Assembly: GCA_038363925.1 (NCBI GenBank)
Contig: JAQQWL010000002.1
Span: forward strand, 434,001-498,000
Source of the DNA: Apiospora phragmitis
Lineage: Eukaryota > Ascomycota > Sordariomycetes > Amphisphaeriales > Apiosporaceae
Direction: 5' to 3'
Length of the DNA: 64,000 nt
The position numbers and the translations under genes are program-made. Within the stretch, counting starts at the first letter, position 1; every line of letters begins with the position of its first letter. Under the pieces are notes generated by a model. The model made no database searches, was not told where the DNA came from, and was given only the letters and a program-made list of their open reading frames with translations. This document shows, one piece after another, positions 13,660 to 25,367 of the stretch.

Positions 13660-14100
13660 GTTCCCTAAAAAAGCAAGGACGGAATAAAGAAATAAAAACT
13701 ATGCGTCGATTATTAAAAGCTTAACGAAATCACTATTAAGAACCGATACCTATTCCCCTTAATTAATAACTTACGTAATAAATTTTATAAGGTAATAATC
13801 TTTATAACACTTAACCTACTTAACGTATATAACCTAATCCGTATTAAAGAAAGAAAAGAATAAAAAACCGTATTCCGTACTAAATACGGATATTTCGAAT
13901 ATTAAGCTATACCGTTCAGATTTACGAACGCGCTAATAAGCTTTTAAAGTATAATTAAGTACGTACTACGCGAATATTTCGATAAATTTATAATAGTTTA
14001 TTTTAATGATATTTTAATTTACTCCGGGAATAAGGAATAGTACAAAGAGTACGTTAAGCTCGTATTTTAAAAGCTTTAAAACGTTAACTTTTTAGTTAAC
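13660..14100 (+). pseudogene. Reverse-transcriptase remnant of gypsy E1
   Basis: Relic of the pol polyprotein's reverse transcriptase. The frame reads SKDG then a stop then KLCVDY, and LNEITIKNRY, the usual N-terminal RT signature of chromoviral gypsy elements. It continues to the active-site region YFNDILIYSG at about 14,000-14,026, where the first catalytic Asp is changed to Asn. Stops interrupt it at former Arg, Gln and Trp positions. It is followed by RNase H remnants to about 14.8 kb. Confidence 0.8.
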
Positions 14101-15275
14101 CCCGAGAAAAGCGAGTTTTATTAAAAATCCGTTACCTTTATAAAATACGTAGTATCCCCGGGTAAAATTCGAATAGAACCTTCGAAAATATTAATAATAA
14201 AAGAGTAACCGAGGCTTATAAACGTTATAAAAGTTAGATCCTTTTTAAAATTAATTAACTATTACCGGATTTTTATCCTTAAATTTAGTAAGATAGCGAC
14301 CCCTTTTACGTACTTAATACGAAAGGACGAACTATTTAAGTGGATAAAAACGGAAGAATCGGCCTTTTAAGCTATTAAAGAAAAGATCTTTAGCGAACTA
14401 ATACTTCGCGTAATAGATTTTAATAAACTTTTTAAAATAGAAACCGACGTATCGAACTATGCGATCGGAGGATAACTTAATTAACGGGATAATAACGGAA
14501 AGTCGCAGCTAATCGTATTTTTTTTAAAAAAAAACTAAATAAATTAAAGCTTAACTATTAAATTTACGATAAAGAATTAATAGCTATTATTAAAGTATTT
14601 AAAAAATAGAAACATTATTTAAGCGGTATAGTAAAACTAGTAAAGGTTTATACCGATTATAAGAACCTTATAACGTTTACTACTAATAAAAAGTTAAATA
14701 AAAAATAAGTACGATAATTAAAATTTTTATTAAAATTTAACTTCGTTATTATTTATTATAAAGGTAGCGATAACGGCAGGGCTAATATTTTAAACCGACG
14801 ACTAAACTATTAGCAAGATATGCTATTAAAAATACGCACGATCTTAATATACGATAAAAACGGAAACCTTATACCGTTACGATATATATAGGCTACTTAT
14901 AAGGTATACTTTTATGAAAAATAAATCGAGAAGTTTAAAAGATATACCGGAACCCTAAATTTCGTAAATTAGGCCAAGAACGGGCTTAATACTAAAAACG
15001 GACTTATATACCGTTATAATAAGATCTATATCTTTAAGCGGTACTAAAATAAGTTTATTAAAGGATTCTATACGCACCCCGCGTATAAATATTAAAGGAT
15101 CTTTAAAACCTAGAAGAGAATTATTAAGTAATTCGATTACGAGAACCTTAAAAGTAAGATCGCGTAAATAATTAATAATTACGACCTTTATAATAAAGCT
15201 AAGGCCGTACGATACTAACCGTATAAGGAATTATAGCCTATACCACCGCTAGATAGGGCTTAAAAAACGATCGTA

Positions 15276-15894
15276 TGTAACGAACGCTATTAGGGGTCTA
15301 AATAGAAACCTGGTAAGACGTACCGAAGGGTTTATGTTTAGTAGTATGAGAGAGTATTTAAACGTGTAATAAAAGTCCACTTTTATCGATATAATATATA
15401 ATAATTATAGGAATAAAAGGGGTAACTAAGGTATGTTTAATTTAAAGGTGTTTATAATAAAGTTATTAAAGTTATTTACTTTATTAATAAATTAAATTAA
15501 TATTTAAATTAATTATTAAAATAAAGAGTGTTTATATAAAATATATAAGAAACGTTCGTCGTTTATATATTTAATCCTTTCTTTATTAATTCTTTAAATC
15601 TCGTGGATTTCGCGAGATCTCCTTTAAGCCGGATCTTGGGATCTCGCCGTGATATTAAGATCCGTTACGTGACCTCCGTCCTTAGCCTTTCTCGTCCGGG
15701 TACCTATCCGTTTCATAGCCCGTCGGGGAAGTGTCGTGTCGGGTGGTAATCGGTCGTGGAGCGTAGGTAAGTTTATGTTAATATAGTTGGCGGTCCGGTC
15801 GGTACTAGTAGTATTATAACCTAGTCGGGGTATAATATTTCCGCGCCGGTAATTTTTATAAGTTTAGGCCGTATAATTAAGCTAGGTCGTAATA
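15276..15894 (-). repeat. 3' LTR of gypsy E2
   Basis: It starts with an intact TGTAACGAACGC at 15,276 and ends GGTCGTAATA at 15,894, reading the LTR backwards. It pairs with 22,348-22,965. Its outer half is less RIP-mutated than the partner's. Termini match the E1 LTR, but the middle is a different sequence. Confidence 0.85.
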
Positions 15895-16269
15895 TTATCC
15901 TTTCTTTTTTAATTATTTTATTTTTAAAGCGGTAGATTTTTATAAATACCTTTATTTTCTTATTTTATTAAGTTTTTTAGTAAGTTTTTTTCTTTTTATT
16001 TTTATTATAATATTTATCTATTATAATATTTAATCGTATTAAAAAGCGTCGTGTATTAAAATAATTAAAAATTAAAAATTAAAAAATTTCGTATTTGCGA
16101 TCTTTTTACGTAAACTATTTTTAAAAATCTTATAAAAATACTAAACGGTTATTCTTATTATATTCGTCGCGGTTTTTTTTATTATACTTTTCCGGACGAT
16201 TTATCGCGTTACGGTAAATATATCGTTAATTATTAATCTAATTACGATATAGGGTTTTCCGCGAAGGTC

Positions 16270-16614
16270 TTAATAGATATTACTCTTTAATATTTTAAGC
16301 TAAAGGCGGAGATCGAAGAGATCGAAGAGCGTCGTCGAGAGATAAACGCGAAAGTGTAGCGTTTTCGTAAATAGAAAAAGTTATAGTTCGAGAAAATAAT
16401 ACGGGCGGTTCGTCGTGGTATTTCGAGTATAGAAGAGTTAGAGCGTGTCGAGCGAGAAGAGGCCGAGGAGGAGGCCCGTCGTAGGGTAGCGGCCGAGCCG
16501 TCGCCTGCGGTTACTCCTGTGCTGTTATCGGGCTTTTTTTTCGATTAGAACGAGGTATACTTTAACGTCCCGCTAAAGCCGTTACTATTAACCGAGTTTA
16601 AGGTTATTCTTTAA
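16270..16614 (+). pseudogene. Antisense coiled-coil frame in the 3' part of gypsy E2
   Basis: On the strand opposite to E2's gag-pol, between integrase and the 3' LTR, a frame reads a charged, heptad-rich coiled coil: KAEIEEIEERRREINAKV, later SSIEELERVEREEAEEEARR and AAEPSPAVTP, then NEVYFNVPLKP. Three interior stops are at likely Gln/Trp positions. The frame closes with TAA at 16,612-16,614; the true start is not identifiable. A homologous frame is present in E1 at 23,985-24,345, again antisense to pol. Base composition (many intact CG-rich codons) is much less degraded than around it. Similar short coiled-coil proteins are annotated as hypothetical proteins in many fungal genomes (recalled, not searched). 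Function unknown. Confidence 0.6.
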
Positions 16615-17719
16615 ACTTTTAAAGTTTTTTAATAACGTTTTTTAAGTATTTTTTAAGTTTTTAGGTATTATTTTTTAATAGGTATCCTTTTTATTAAACG
16701 AGGTATTAAAGCCTTCGCCTTTTTTTATTTATTAATAACCTTTTTAATTTCATACTCGTATTAGTTTATTTCGATTTTTAGTTATGTATCGATTTTTATA
16801 TTTTTGAAAGCTAGTTCGAGTAATAAGATATAAAATATAAGATATATTTATATTATTTTAAATAGTAATAATCGGTAATTAGTTTTTAAAATAACTTTTA
16901 TAATTTTAAATAGTTTGATCTTTTTAAAGTTTAATTTATTGCTAAGTCGTTTAGTTTTAATATTACGTCGGAAGAGGTAAACTTTTTCCCTTTTTTAAAA
17001 ATTAATCCTTTTAATTTTATTTTATCGGCGTATTTCTTTATTCGTTCTTAAAAAAAAGTAAAGTCTTATTATAAAATAGTTTAAAATTCTTTTAATTTTT
17101 TAATTTATATAGTCGCGATTAATATTAATTCTCTTTTTAAAGGTTATTTAATAATTTTTAAATTATACTTGTAATTTATTCGGAATAATAAAATACGCGT
17201 AGTTTCGTTATTAACGTTATTATATATAAATTACGTTATAAATAATAATATTATTTAATTATTTTATTTATAATTCATATAATAATATGAATATTATTTT
17301 AAAGTTTAGTTTATTCTCTTAATTTATTTATTTATTTAAAAGTGGTAAGTTATAAATAGCTTGTACTTAACACTGAGTTATACTATAAGTAATTTTCAAA
17401 ACTTAGCCGTGAATAGCTTGTCTCGATCGGAGATAATCGTTTTTAATAGCCCGTGCTGGCTAATAATAGTGCGGAGGAAGGTGTAGGCTAAATCGCTAGT
17501 ATCGCTAGACTCTTTATACGGTAAGAAGTAGGTGTATTTCGTGAGTTTATCCGTAATTATTAAGATATTATCGTAATTAACCTTAATTAATAGTTTTTTT
17601 AATAAGGGTAATTTAATTATAAAATCGAGCGCGATTAATTTTTATTCCCTATTTAGCGGTAAAATTAGTTATAGTTCTCCGTACGATCGATATCTTGCGG
17701 GCTTAGCTTTACTACACAA

Positions 17720-17935
17720 GTCGCATTTGCTGATGACCTTAGTCACGGTTAGCTTGAGGTTTTCGTAATCGAATTACCTAGTAATTCGTTTCCAGGTCTT
17801 AAACACTCCTTGGTGTCCGTGTGCGGGGTGTTCGTAGAAATCCTTAATGAAATCTTCCCGATACTGCTTAGGGATATAGATCTTGTCTCGGTAAAAAACG
17901 AGGCCATTGCGGTCCTCGAGGTGATCCCTGGCATA
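17720..17935 (-). pseudogene. Integrase zinc-binding region of gypsy E2
   Basis: Minus-strand frame with GLVFYRDKIYIPKQYRED, then EHPAHGHQG, one TAA where Trp or Gln is expected, then SKCDLCSKAK. The His..His..Cys..Cys spacing is that of the retroviral-type integrase N-terminal zinc finger. It is one of the least RIP-altered coding segments in the block and a good probe for dating the insertion. Confidence 0.75.
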
Positions 17936-20900
17936 ATTAGTGAAATCGAGGGTCCGGTTTAGTTATTTAAACTTAGTGACCTAATTATTATAGTATTAAA
18001 CGAGGCTCGTGGCGTTTAGTTGTCGTGACGGCATAAGGTTGCCGTCTTGGTCTTATTTAAGGATAGTCCTGGTCTTTGGTGGGACTTCTTTTTAATGGTC
18101 CGGTCGCCTGCTTAGCGCGTCGGCGCGACCGTTTTTATTACCTTTTCGGTAGATAATAACGAAGTTAAATTTAAAAAAGAACTCGGATTATTATATTTAT
18201 TATTTATTAAGTTTTTTTATAGTAATAAACGTTATAAAATTCTTATAGTCGGTATAAACTTTTATTAATTTTAATATTTCGTTAAAATAATATCTTTATT
18301 TTTTAAATATTTTAATAATAGTTATTAATTTTTTATTATAGATTTAGTAATTAAGTTCCGGTTTATTTAGTTTTTTAAAAAAAAAATGCGATAAGGTGCG
18401 ACTTTCCGTTATTGTCCTGTTAGCTTAGTTGTTCTCCGATCGCATAGTTCGATGCGTCGGTTTCGATTTTAAAGGGTTTAGTTAGATTTATTACGCGAAG
18501 TATTAGTTTGTTAAGGATTCGCTCTTTTATTACTTAAAAGGCGGTTTCTTCCGTTTCCGTTTATTTAAATAGTTCGTCCTTTTTCGTTAAGTTTGTAAGG
18601 GGTATCGCTAATTTATTAAACTTGGGAACGAAAATTTGGTAATAGTTAGCTAGTTTTAAGAAGGATCTAACTTTTATAACGCTTATAAGCGTAAGTTACT
18701 CCTTTATTATTACGATTTTTAATTACTTTATTCGGATTTTTTTAAAAAATATTATATATTTTATAAACGTAACCGTTCGTTAATAAAATTCGTTTTTTTT
18801 TAAATTTATTAATAAATTAGTATTTTATAGCTTTTAAAGTATTAATTTTATATACTTTTTATATTATTTATCGTTTTCGGAATAAATAAAGATATTATCG
18901 AGGTATATAATAATAAACTTATCGAAATATTTTTATAAAATATAATTAATTATTAATTAAAAATTTATTAATATATTAATTAAATTAAACGGCATAGCTT
19001 AGTATTTAAAATATTTATATTTTATTTAGAACGCGGTTTTTTATTCCTCTCCTTTTTTAATACGAATTAGGTTATATGTGTTAAAGAGGTCAAGTATTAT
19101 AAAGGTTTTAACGCGTAGTAATTTATTTCGTAAATCGCTAATTAAAGGTAAAGGGTACCGGTTTTTAATAATAATTTCGTTAAGTTTCTAATAATCGATA
19201 TATATACGCCACTTAGGTTTCCCGTCTTTACTCTTCTTTAAAACGAAGAGGATAAAGAAGCCCGCTAGTAATATAAATAGTCGTATAACTCTTTTTTCGA
19301 GGTTTTCCGTAATATACTTTTTTAAGGCTTGTTTATACTCTTAATTAAATTTATATATAAATATAAATAGGGGTTCTTCCCTATTTTTAAAGGGTATTTT
19401 ATAATTTTACTGTGTATAAAGCGGTAAGTTTATTTTTAATTTTTTATTAAAAAAAGTTTCGAATTACCGGTACTTTTTTAATATAATCGTTATAACGTTT
19501 AGTTTAAGTTTTTTAATAATAATATATACTTTAAATATTTTAAGTTTATTAAAAGATCGTTTTTTAAATCGTTACTTATCGATTAAACCTTTTTTTAATA
19601 TATTTTATTAAAATTAATTTATTTTTTAATTAATTTTAAGATTATTTACCCGTAATTAGGGTATTTTTAAAATTATATCGTATTTTGCGATATCCGTAAT
19701 ATTATACGAGATTCGTTTATAGCGTCTTTCGATATCGATCGAAAAGTTCGCGACTTCTTTCCGTACTTCTCTATCTTCGTAAGTTATAAATCCTTTATTA
19801 ACGGTCCTAAATCGGTATAGGGCGTTTTTCTCTTATTATTTTAATTTTAGGCGGTTAACGATTCGTAATAAGATATAGTTTTTTTACGTTCCGTTATTAA
19901 GTAACGCTTTAATATAAACTTTTTTTATATTTATTATTAAAATAATATACTTATAAATTTTTTATTTATTTATTATTTAATATAAAAACCTTTTTTAATT
20001 CGCTTAGTATTATTCCCTTATATTCGGCGGCGTTTATTTCCCGACCGATATTTTTTTAAATAAGTAATAAATTCTTACGACCGATTATTTTATCGTCGTT
20101 ATTATTTTTTCCTTTTTTTATAAGGAGCTTCTTAATACGTCGGCGGAAATGTTTTTATATCCCTCCTCGTATATAATATTATTCTTAATACTTAAAATTC
20201 GGGTTTTTTAAGTAATTCGGAAATTTATTAAGTTTATTAGAATTTATAAATATTTTATAAGTTTTTAATTATAATAAAAAAGTTTTCTTATTAAATGTAT
20301 ACCTATACGTTTTAAAAGTATTAGGCGTTTTCTTTTAAACGTTTATAGGCTTACGATTTTTTTTAAGCGTATTCGAGGTATTAGTTCTCGAAATACTCTT
20401 TTTAATCCCGTTTTTTTAAGTAGTATTTTCGTAATTACTTTAAATTTTTTTATATTAATAAGTACGCGTATCGTTTATTAAAAATTAATGTTTTAATTTT
20501 CTCGATTATATAATCGAGGTATAGGTTCGTAATAACTCGTTTATTAATTTATCGGGGAAATTATTCGTTTTCGAGTTTTTTCGCGAAATATTTTATATAA
20601 GCGTCGTATACGTATAAGATTTATAAGAGTATAAAGTATACTTCGCTTATAAAAAAGATTCGGGGGTTATCGCTTATTATGTAGTTACCGCGGACTCTTT
20701 AAACGAATTTTACCGTAATAAGTACTTAGCGTAAATATTTTAAATCTAAGCGGGGAACGTTTAAAATAACTAGCTATCCGTTGTCCTTAAGGTTTTTAAA
20801 CCCAGTAATCTCGTTTACAAGTTCTTTTATTAATATACCGATTAATCGTTTATAATTAATAGGTTATTCTTTTTAATTAATAATTTTATTATTATTATTA

Positions 20901-22347
20901 GAGTTATTGGGGGCGAAATCGTGAGTTAAGGCGAAATCTCTACTTATTATAGCGACGCTCCGCTTAGGGCTCTCTTTCGTCTTTAAGGCCCTGGGAAACC
21001 ATCCGGTTCCTTCCTTATCCGCTAGGTAGAGGGTATATCTATCGTCGTAATAGGCTATCCAGGATAGGCTATCGTGTTCGGTAATAACGCTACTTCTTTT
21101 AATAGCTAATATAGGGGCGTTCTCGCTCGTCGTAGCGTTAACGTGTCGTCCGTTTGGGACCTTCCGAAAGTCCTTCTTCGAGGCTCGGCATTCTCGGGAA
21201 TAATACCCCTTTTTTTAATAGTTATAATAAGTAATATTTTATTTTTTATCGTTTTTATTATATTTAATAGCGTTAAAATTTATCGGCTTATTATAATAAC
21301 TATACGCGGTAATACTTCGAAACTATATATTATAATAGTAACGCGGTCGTCTTATATTAACCTAAATTCGATTAATTTATCGCTATTATTCGCCTTACTT
21401 TTCGCGGCGTTATTTATATATACGAGTATCGATCTTAATCGTAAACTTTATATACGAAAAGAAATTATCGGGGGTATCGAGCCGGCTAAATTTATCCTTA
21501 ACGTCCTCTTTTAATTCTTAATAATATATTATAATTTTAATAGCTTTAATATAATCTAATCGAGCTATAATACGTCGGAATTCGGCGGTGTAAAAAGCGG
21601 CTAATCCCTTTTATTTAAGAGTTTTAAGCTCTCTTTTTACTTATCGTTTTTTATTGGGGTCTTAAAAAAATAACTTAAAAACGTCCTCGAAGCTATCATA
21701 ACTTCCGAAAATACGTTATACCTCCGTGCGGCACAGCTCGATTTACTAGTCGTTTTTTATAAATTCGTTAAAGTAAGGTTCGAACTAAGCGAGTATTTTA
21801 TTTTTAAAAAACGAGGCGGCGTAAATAACTCGCTAAATAAGGTTTTCGAATATTTTTTTATAAAACCGTTAATAAGCCTTAACTTAAACGAAAAACTTTT
21901 AAAAGTTCTCGCTTATTCCGTTAAACGGCGTAGGTAAACTAATCTTTATTCCTTTCTTTAAAACGACAAGGGTTTAAATAATATTAGCGGCGGTACAGAA
22001 GAAACATACTTCCTCGCGTAGCTTATTAATATCGGGTATTTATTTTAAGTTTTTTTTTATTAAAAAGGTATTACGTTCCTTTTCGAGCTTAGCGTAATAG
22101 TATTAATAATTAACGCTTTCTTACTTAAATTCCTTAATTCGCTTAACTAACGCCTAACGGATAAAGCCGTCGTCGCTATCGTCGCTATCTACCTCCATAG
22201 CGGGATCTCGCTAAGGGGTGTTTACGGTAATAATAGCGGCCTTCCCGTAGCGAGGGGTATTATTAGGTCTAGGTATAGATATAGTTCTTATAAGTATTAT
22301 TATTTAAAGGTTTAAGTAATAACTTATAAAAATAAGAGTAATTAAAA

Positions 22348-22965
22348 TATAACGAACGTTATTAAAAGTTTAAATAAAAACCTAATAAGACGTACCGAAG
22401 GGTTTATATTTAATAATATAAAAAAGTATTTAAATATATAATAAAAGTCCGCTTTTATTAATATAATATATAATAGCCGTAAAAATAAAAGGGGTAATTA
22501 AAGTACGTTTAATTTAAAAATATTTATAATAAAATCGTTAAAGCTATTTATTTTATTAATAAATTAAATTAATACTTAAATTAATTATTAAAATAAAAAG
22601 TATTTATATAAAATATATAAAAAATGTTCGTCGTTTATATATCTAATCCCTCCTTTACTAATTCCCTAGATCTCGTAGATCTCGCGAGATCTGCTTAAGC
22701 CGGATCTTAGGATCTCGTCGTGATCCTGAGATCCGTCACGTGACCTCCGTCCTTGGCCTTCCTCGTCCGGGTGCCCATTCGTCTTATGGCTCGTCGGGGA
22801 GGTGTCGTGTCGGGTAGTAATCGGTCGTAGAGCGTAGGTAAGTTCATATTAGTATAACTAGCGGTCCGGTCGGTGCTAGTAATGTCGTAACCTAGTCGGG
22901 GCATAATATCTCCGCGCCGGTAGCTTCTATAGGTTTAAGCCGCATAATTAGGCTAGGTCGTAATA
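22348..22965 (-). repeat. 5' LTR of gypsy E2
   Basis: It pairs with 15,276-15,894. The part nearest E2's gag (22,348-22,600) is strongly RIP-mutated, whereas 22,640-22,965 is nearly unmutated and GC-rich. The next five bases, TCGTA, are the right-hand target duplication. The short open frame across 22,707-22,904 is just LTR sequence. Confidence 0.85.
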
Positions 22966-22970
22966 TCGTA

Positions 22971-23830
22971 TTAAATTTTATTATTAAATTATTACTATTA
23001 AAAGAATTATTAATTAAGGTTAAATACGATAACGTATTAATTATTATTAATAAACTTATAAAGTATACTTATTTCTTACTTTATAAAAAAGTAAGCGATA
23101 CGGATAATTTAATATATACCTTCCTTAAGATAATCGTTAATTAATACGGGTTATTAAAAACAATTATCTCCGATTAGGACAAGTTATTCACCGCTAAATT
23201 CTAGAAATCTCTTATAGCTTAATTAAGACTTAAGTATAAGTTATTTATAACGTACTATCCGTAAACCGATAAATAAACCGAACGTATAAACTAAACGTTT
23301 AAGTAATATTTATAATATTACGTTAATTACGGATAAAATAATTAGGTACGGCTATTACTTATAACATAGTTCGTTTATAATAACACGGATAACGAAGCTA
23401 TACGTATATTACTTTTTAAAGCTAATTACGGGTTCGAATTAAATATTACCCGGCTTTAAATAAAAAGAGACTTAGTATTAATAGTAACTATTTAAATCGA
23501 AAAACTAAAAGAACTTTAAATATCGTTATAAAAAAACCTTACTTTTTTTTAAGAACGAATAAAAGAATACGTAAACTAGAAAAGGATAAAGGGACCTATT
23601 TTTAAAAAAGGCAGAAAAGTTTACCTCTTTCGACGAAATATTAAAACTAAACGACTAAGCGATAAATTAAACTTTAAAAAGATCGGACTATTTAAAATCG
23701 TAAAAGTTATTTTAAAAATTAATTATCGATTATTATTACTTAAAATAATACGGATATACCCTATATTTTATAATTTATTATTTAAACCAGCCTCCGAAAA
23801 TACGAAAATTAATATATAACTAGAAATCGA
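22971..23830 (+). pseudogene. Integrase core remnant of gypsy E1 (right of the nested copy)
   Basis: Continuation of E1's integrase after the E2 insertion. The frame reads LNFIIKL..L at once, then YDNVLIIINKLIKY, and the conserved TERIN motif near 23.28 kb. Stops occur at former Gln and Trp codons. Its direct continuity with the sequence left of 15,270 is the main proof that 15,276-22,965 is an insertion. Confidence 0.75.
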
Positions 23831-23984
23831 AACAGATTAGTACGAATACGAAATCGAAGCTATCTTTAATAAAAAACGATTAAAATAAGGATAGAAATAT
23901 CTCGTTAAATAAAAAAGTTATTTATTAAAAAATAATACTTAAAAACTTAAAAAGTACTTAAAAAACGCCGCTTAAAAACTTTAA

Positions 23985-24345
23985 TGCTTCGAGGAATAAG
24001 TTCGAAATCGGTTAGTAACGATGGCTTTAATAAAACGTTAAAGTATACCTCGTTTTAATTAAAAATAAAATCGGAAAGTAACGTAGGAGTAGTTTCGGTA
24101 GACGGCTCGGCAGCCGCCTTATAACGAGCTTCCTCTTCCGCCTCTTCGCGCTTAACTCGCTTTAACTCCTTTATATTAAAAACGCCTTAACGAATTATAC
24201 GTATTATCTTATTAAACTATAACTTCTTTTTTTTCCGAAGTAAGCGCACCTTCGCGGTAGCACGCTTTAGCTCCTCCTCCGCGGCGTTTAGGTTACCCTT
24301 AAAGCGAGCGTAGTTATTATTAACGATTTTTAATTAAGCGGCCGA
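23985..24345 (-). pseudogene. Antisense coiled-coil frame in the 3' part of gypsy E1
   Basis: Homologue of the frame at 16,270-16,614. It reads NLNAAEEELKRATAKVRLL, then KELKRVKREEAEEEARY, AAAEPSTETTP and NEVYFNVLLKPSLLTDFE. As in E2, it lies between integrase and the 3' LTR and on the strand opposite to gag-pol. Several stops are present. The region 24,090-24,310 keeps more G and C than the flanking integrase or LTR-proximal DNA. Function unknown. Confidence 0.6.
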
Positions 24346-24694
24346 AAAACTTTATACGTTATACCGCGATTAATTATGTTTTATATATAATTTATAACGA
24401 AAAGAATCGATCTTTAAAACTTTATAGTTCGTAAAACTACGGGTTTCGTAATAAAAATAAAAAAGTATAATAATAAACCTTTAAGTAATAAGATTTAAAA
24501 TAATATCGTAACGGTTAGTTTTAAAATATTTTAACGTATAACGCTTTTCGATACGATTAAAAACTATAATAAATATATATTATAATAAAAATAAAAAAAG
24601 TAAAGAATTTATTAAAACTTAACGGAATAAATAAATTAAAGTATTTATAAAACTCGGCGCTTTAAAAATAAAATAAATAAAAAGGAAAAAATAG

Positions 24695-25367
24695 AATTAT
24701 AACCTAGCCTAATTATACGGCCTAGACCCACTTTTACGAAACGGCTTAATAATACTTTACGGCGCGTACTAATTTTATAAACCTAGACGACCCCTTTACG
24801 ACTAATATACGGCGTACGTAATAAGTATAAAACTATTATTACCCCGAGTACGCGAAGTTAAAAAACCGATACGTAAAACTATAGTAAAGAACGATTATCG
24901 AATAATACTAAACGTGCTTAGGGCAGCGCTAAACGTACCCGGAAAGTAATTACGGCGGAACGGGATCACGTAACGGATCTAGGGATCTAAAGCAGATCCT
25001 AAGACCCGGGAAGAGAGGATCTATTAGATCTAAGCAGATTTAATAGATCTAAAATAATCGATAAAAAAGAGATTAAATATATAACGATAAACGTTTTTTA
25101 TATACTTTATATAAATACTTTTTATTTTAACGATTAATTTTAATATTAATTTAATTTATTAATAAAGCATATTACTTTAATAACTTTATTAAAAATACCT
25201 TTAAATTAACGCGCCTTAATTATTTTTTATTCCTACGGCTATTATATATTATATCGATAAGAGCAGACTCTTATCGCACGTTTAGATACTCTCTCGTATT
25301 ACTAAACATAAACCCTTCGGTACGTCTTACTAGGTTTCCCTTTAGACCCTTGATAGCGTTCGTTACA
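24695..25367 (+). repeat. 3' LTR of gypsy E1
   Basis: 673 bp, the same length as the 5' LTR at 9,870. The right third (about 25,255-25,367) is nearly unmutated and ends ..CGTTCGTTACA with the canonical CA. It is followed by TCGAC, the right-hand target duplication, and then by the RT sequence of copia A. Confidence 0.85.

Larger units (their letters stand above)
15276..22965 (-). mobile_element. Ty3/gypsy retrotransposon E2, nested in the integrase of E1
   Basis: A second gypsy copy lies in opposite orientation with LTRs at 15,276-15,894 and 22,348-22,965 (about 618 bp). The perfect 5-bp duplication TCGTA stands at 15,271-15,275 and 22,966-22,970. Removing the element plus one duplication restores E1's integrase frame across the junction (..KTI then VLNFI..). 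On the minus strand the 5' LTR is on the right, followed by gag (about 22.3-20.8 kb), protease, RT (about 19.3-18.7 kb), RNase H and integrase. The integrase zinc-binding region is quite well kept at 17,930-17,720 (His-His-Cys-Cys pattern: EHPAHGHQG, then SKCDLC). Because it interrupts E1, E2 is the younger insertion. Stops from C-to-T changes make it inactive. Confidence 0.88.
9870..25367 (+). mobile_element. Ty3/gypsy retrotransposon E1, split by nested copy E2
   Basis: Plus-strand gypsy element with 673-bp LTRs (9,870-10,542 and about 24,695-25,367) and a perfect 5-bp target duplication TCGAC at 9,865-9,869 and 25,368-25,372. Internal order along the element: gag remnant (about 10.64-11.72 kb, with decayed CCHC-like knuckles near 11.55-11.70 kb), aspartic protease LLDSGA at about 13,000, reverse transcriptase from the KDG..LCVDY..LN region at 13,672, RNase H (ETDVSNYAIGG near 14.44 kb), integrase from about 15.0 kb, interrupted at 15,275 and resumed at 22,971 (core TERIN motif near 23.28 kb). 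The order PR-RT-RH-IN defines Ty3/gypsy. The RT catalytic YLDD-type motif has become YFND, so even without its stops it would be inactive. It sits within the RT region of copia element A. Confidence 0.85.

Noticed and set aside
17749..17934. Small minus-strand open frame
   Set aside because: It is out of frame with the integrase zinc-finger remnant that occupies the same bases and is clearly the real coding frame.
21143..21514. 123-codon plus-strand open frame in the AT-rich block
   Set aside because: It is antisense to the gag region of gypsy E2, and the sequence has no motif. Unlike the antisense frame at 16.3 kb, no counterpart was recognised in E1.
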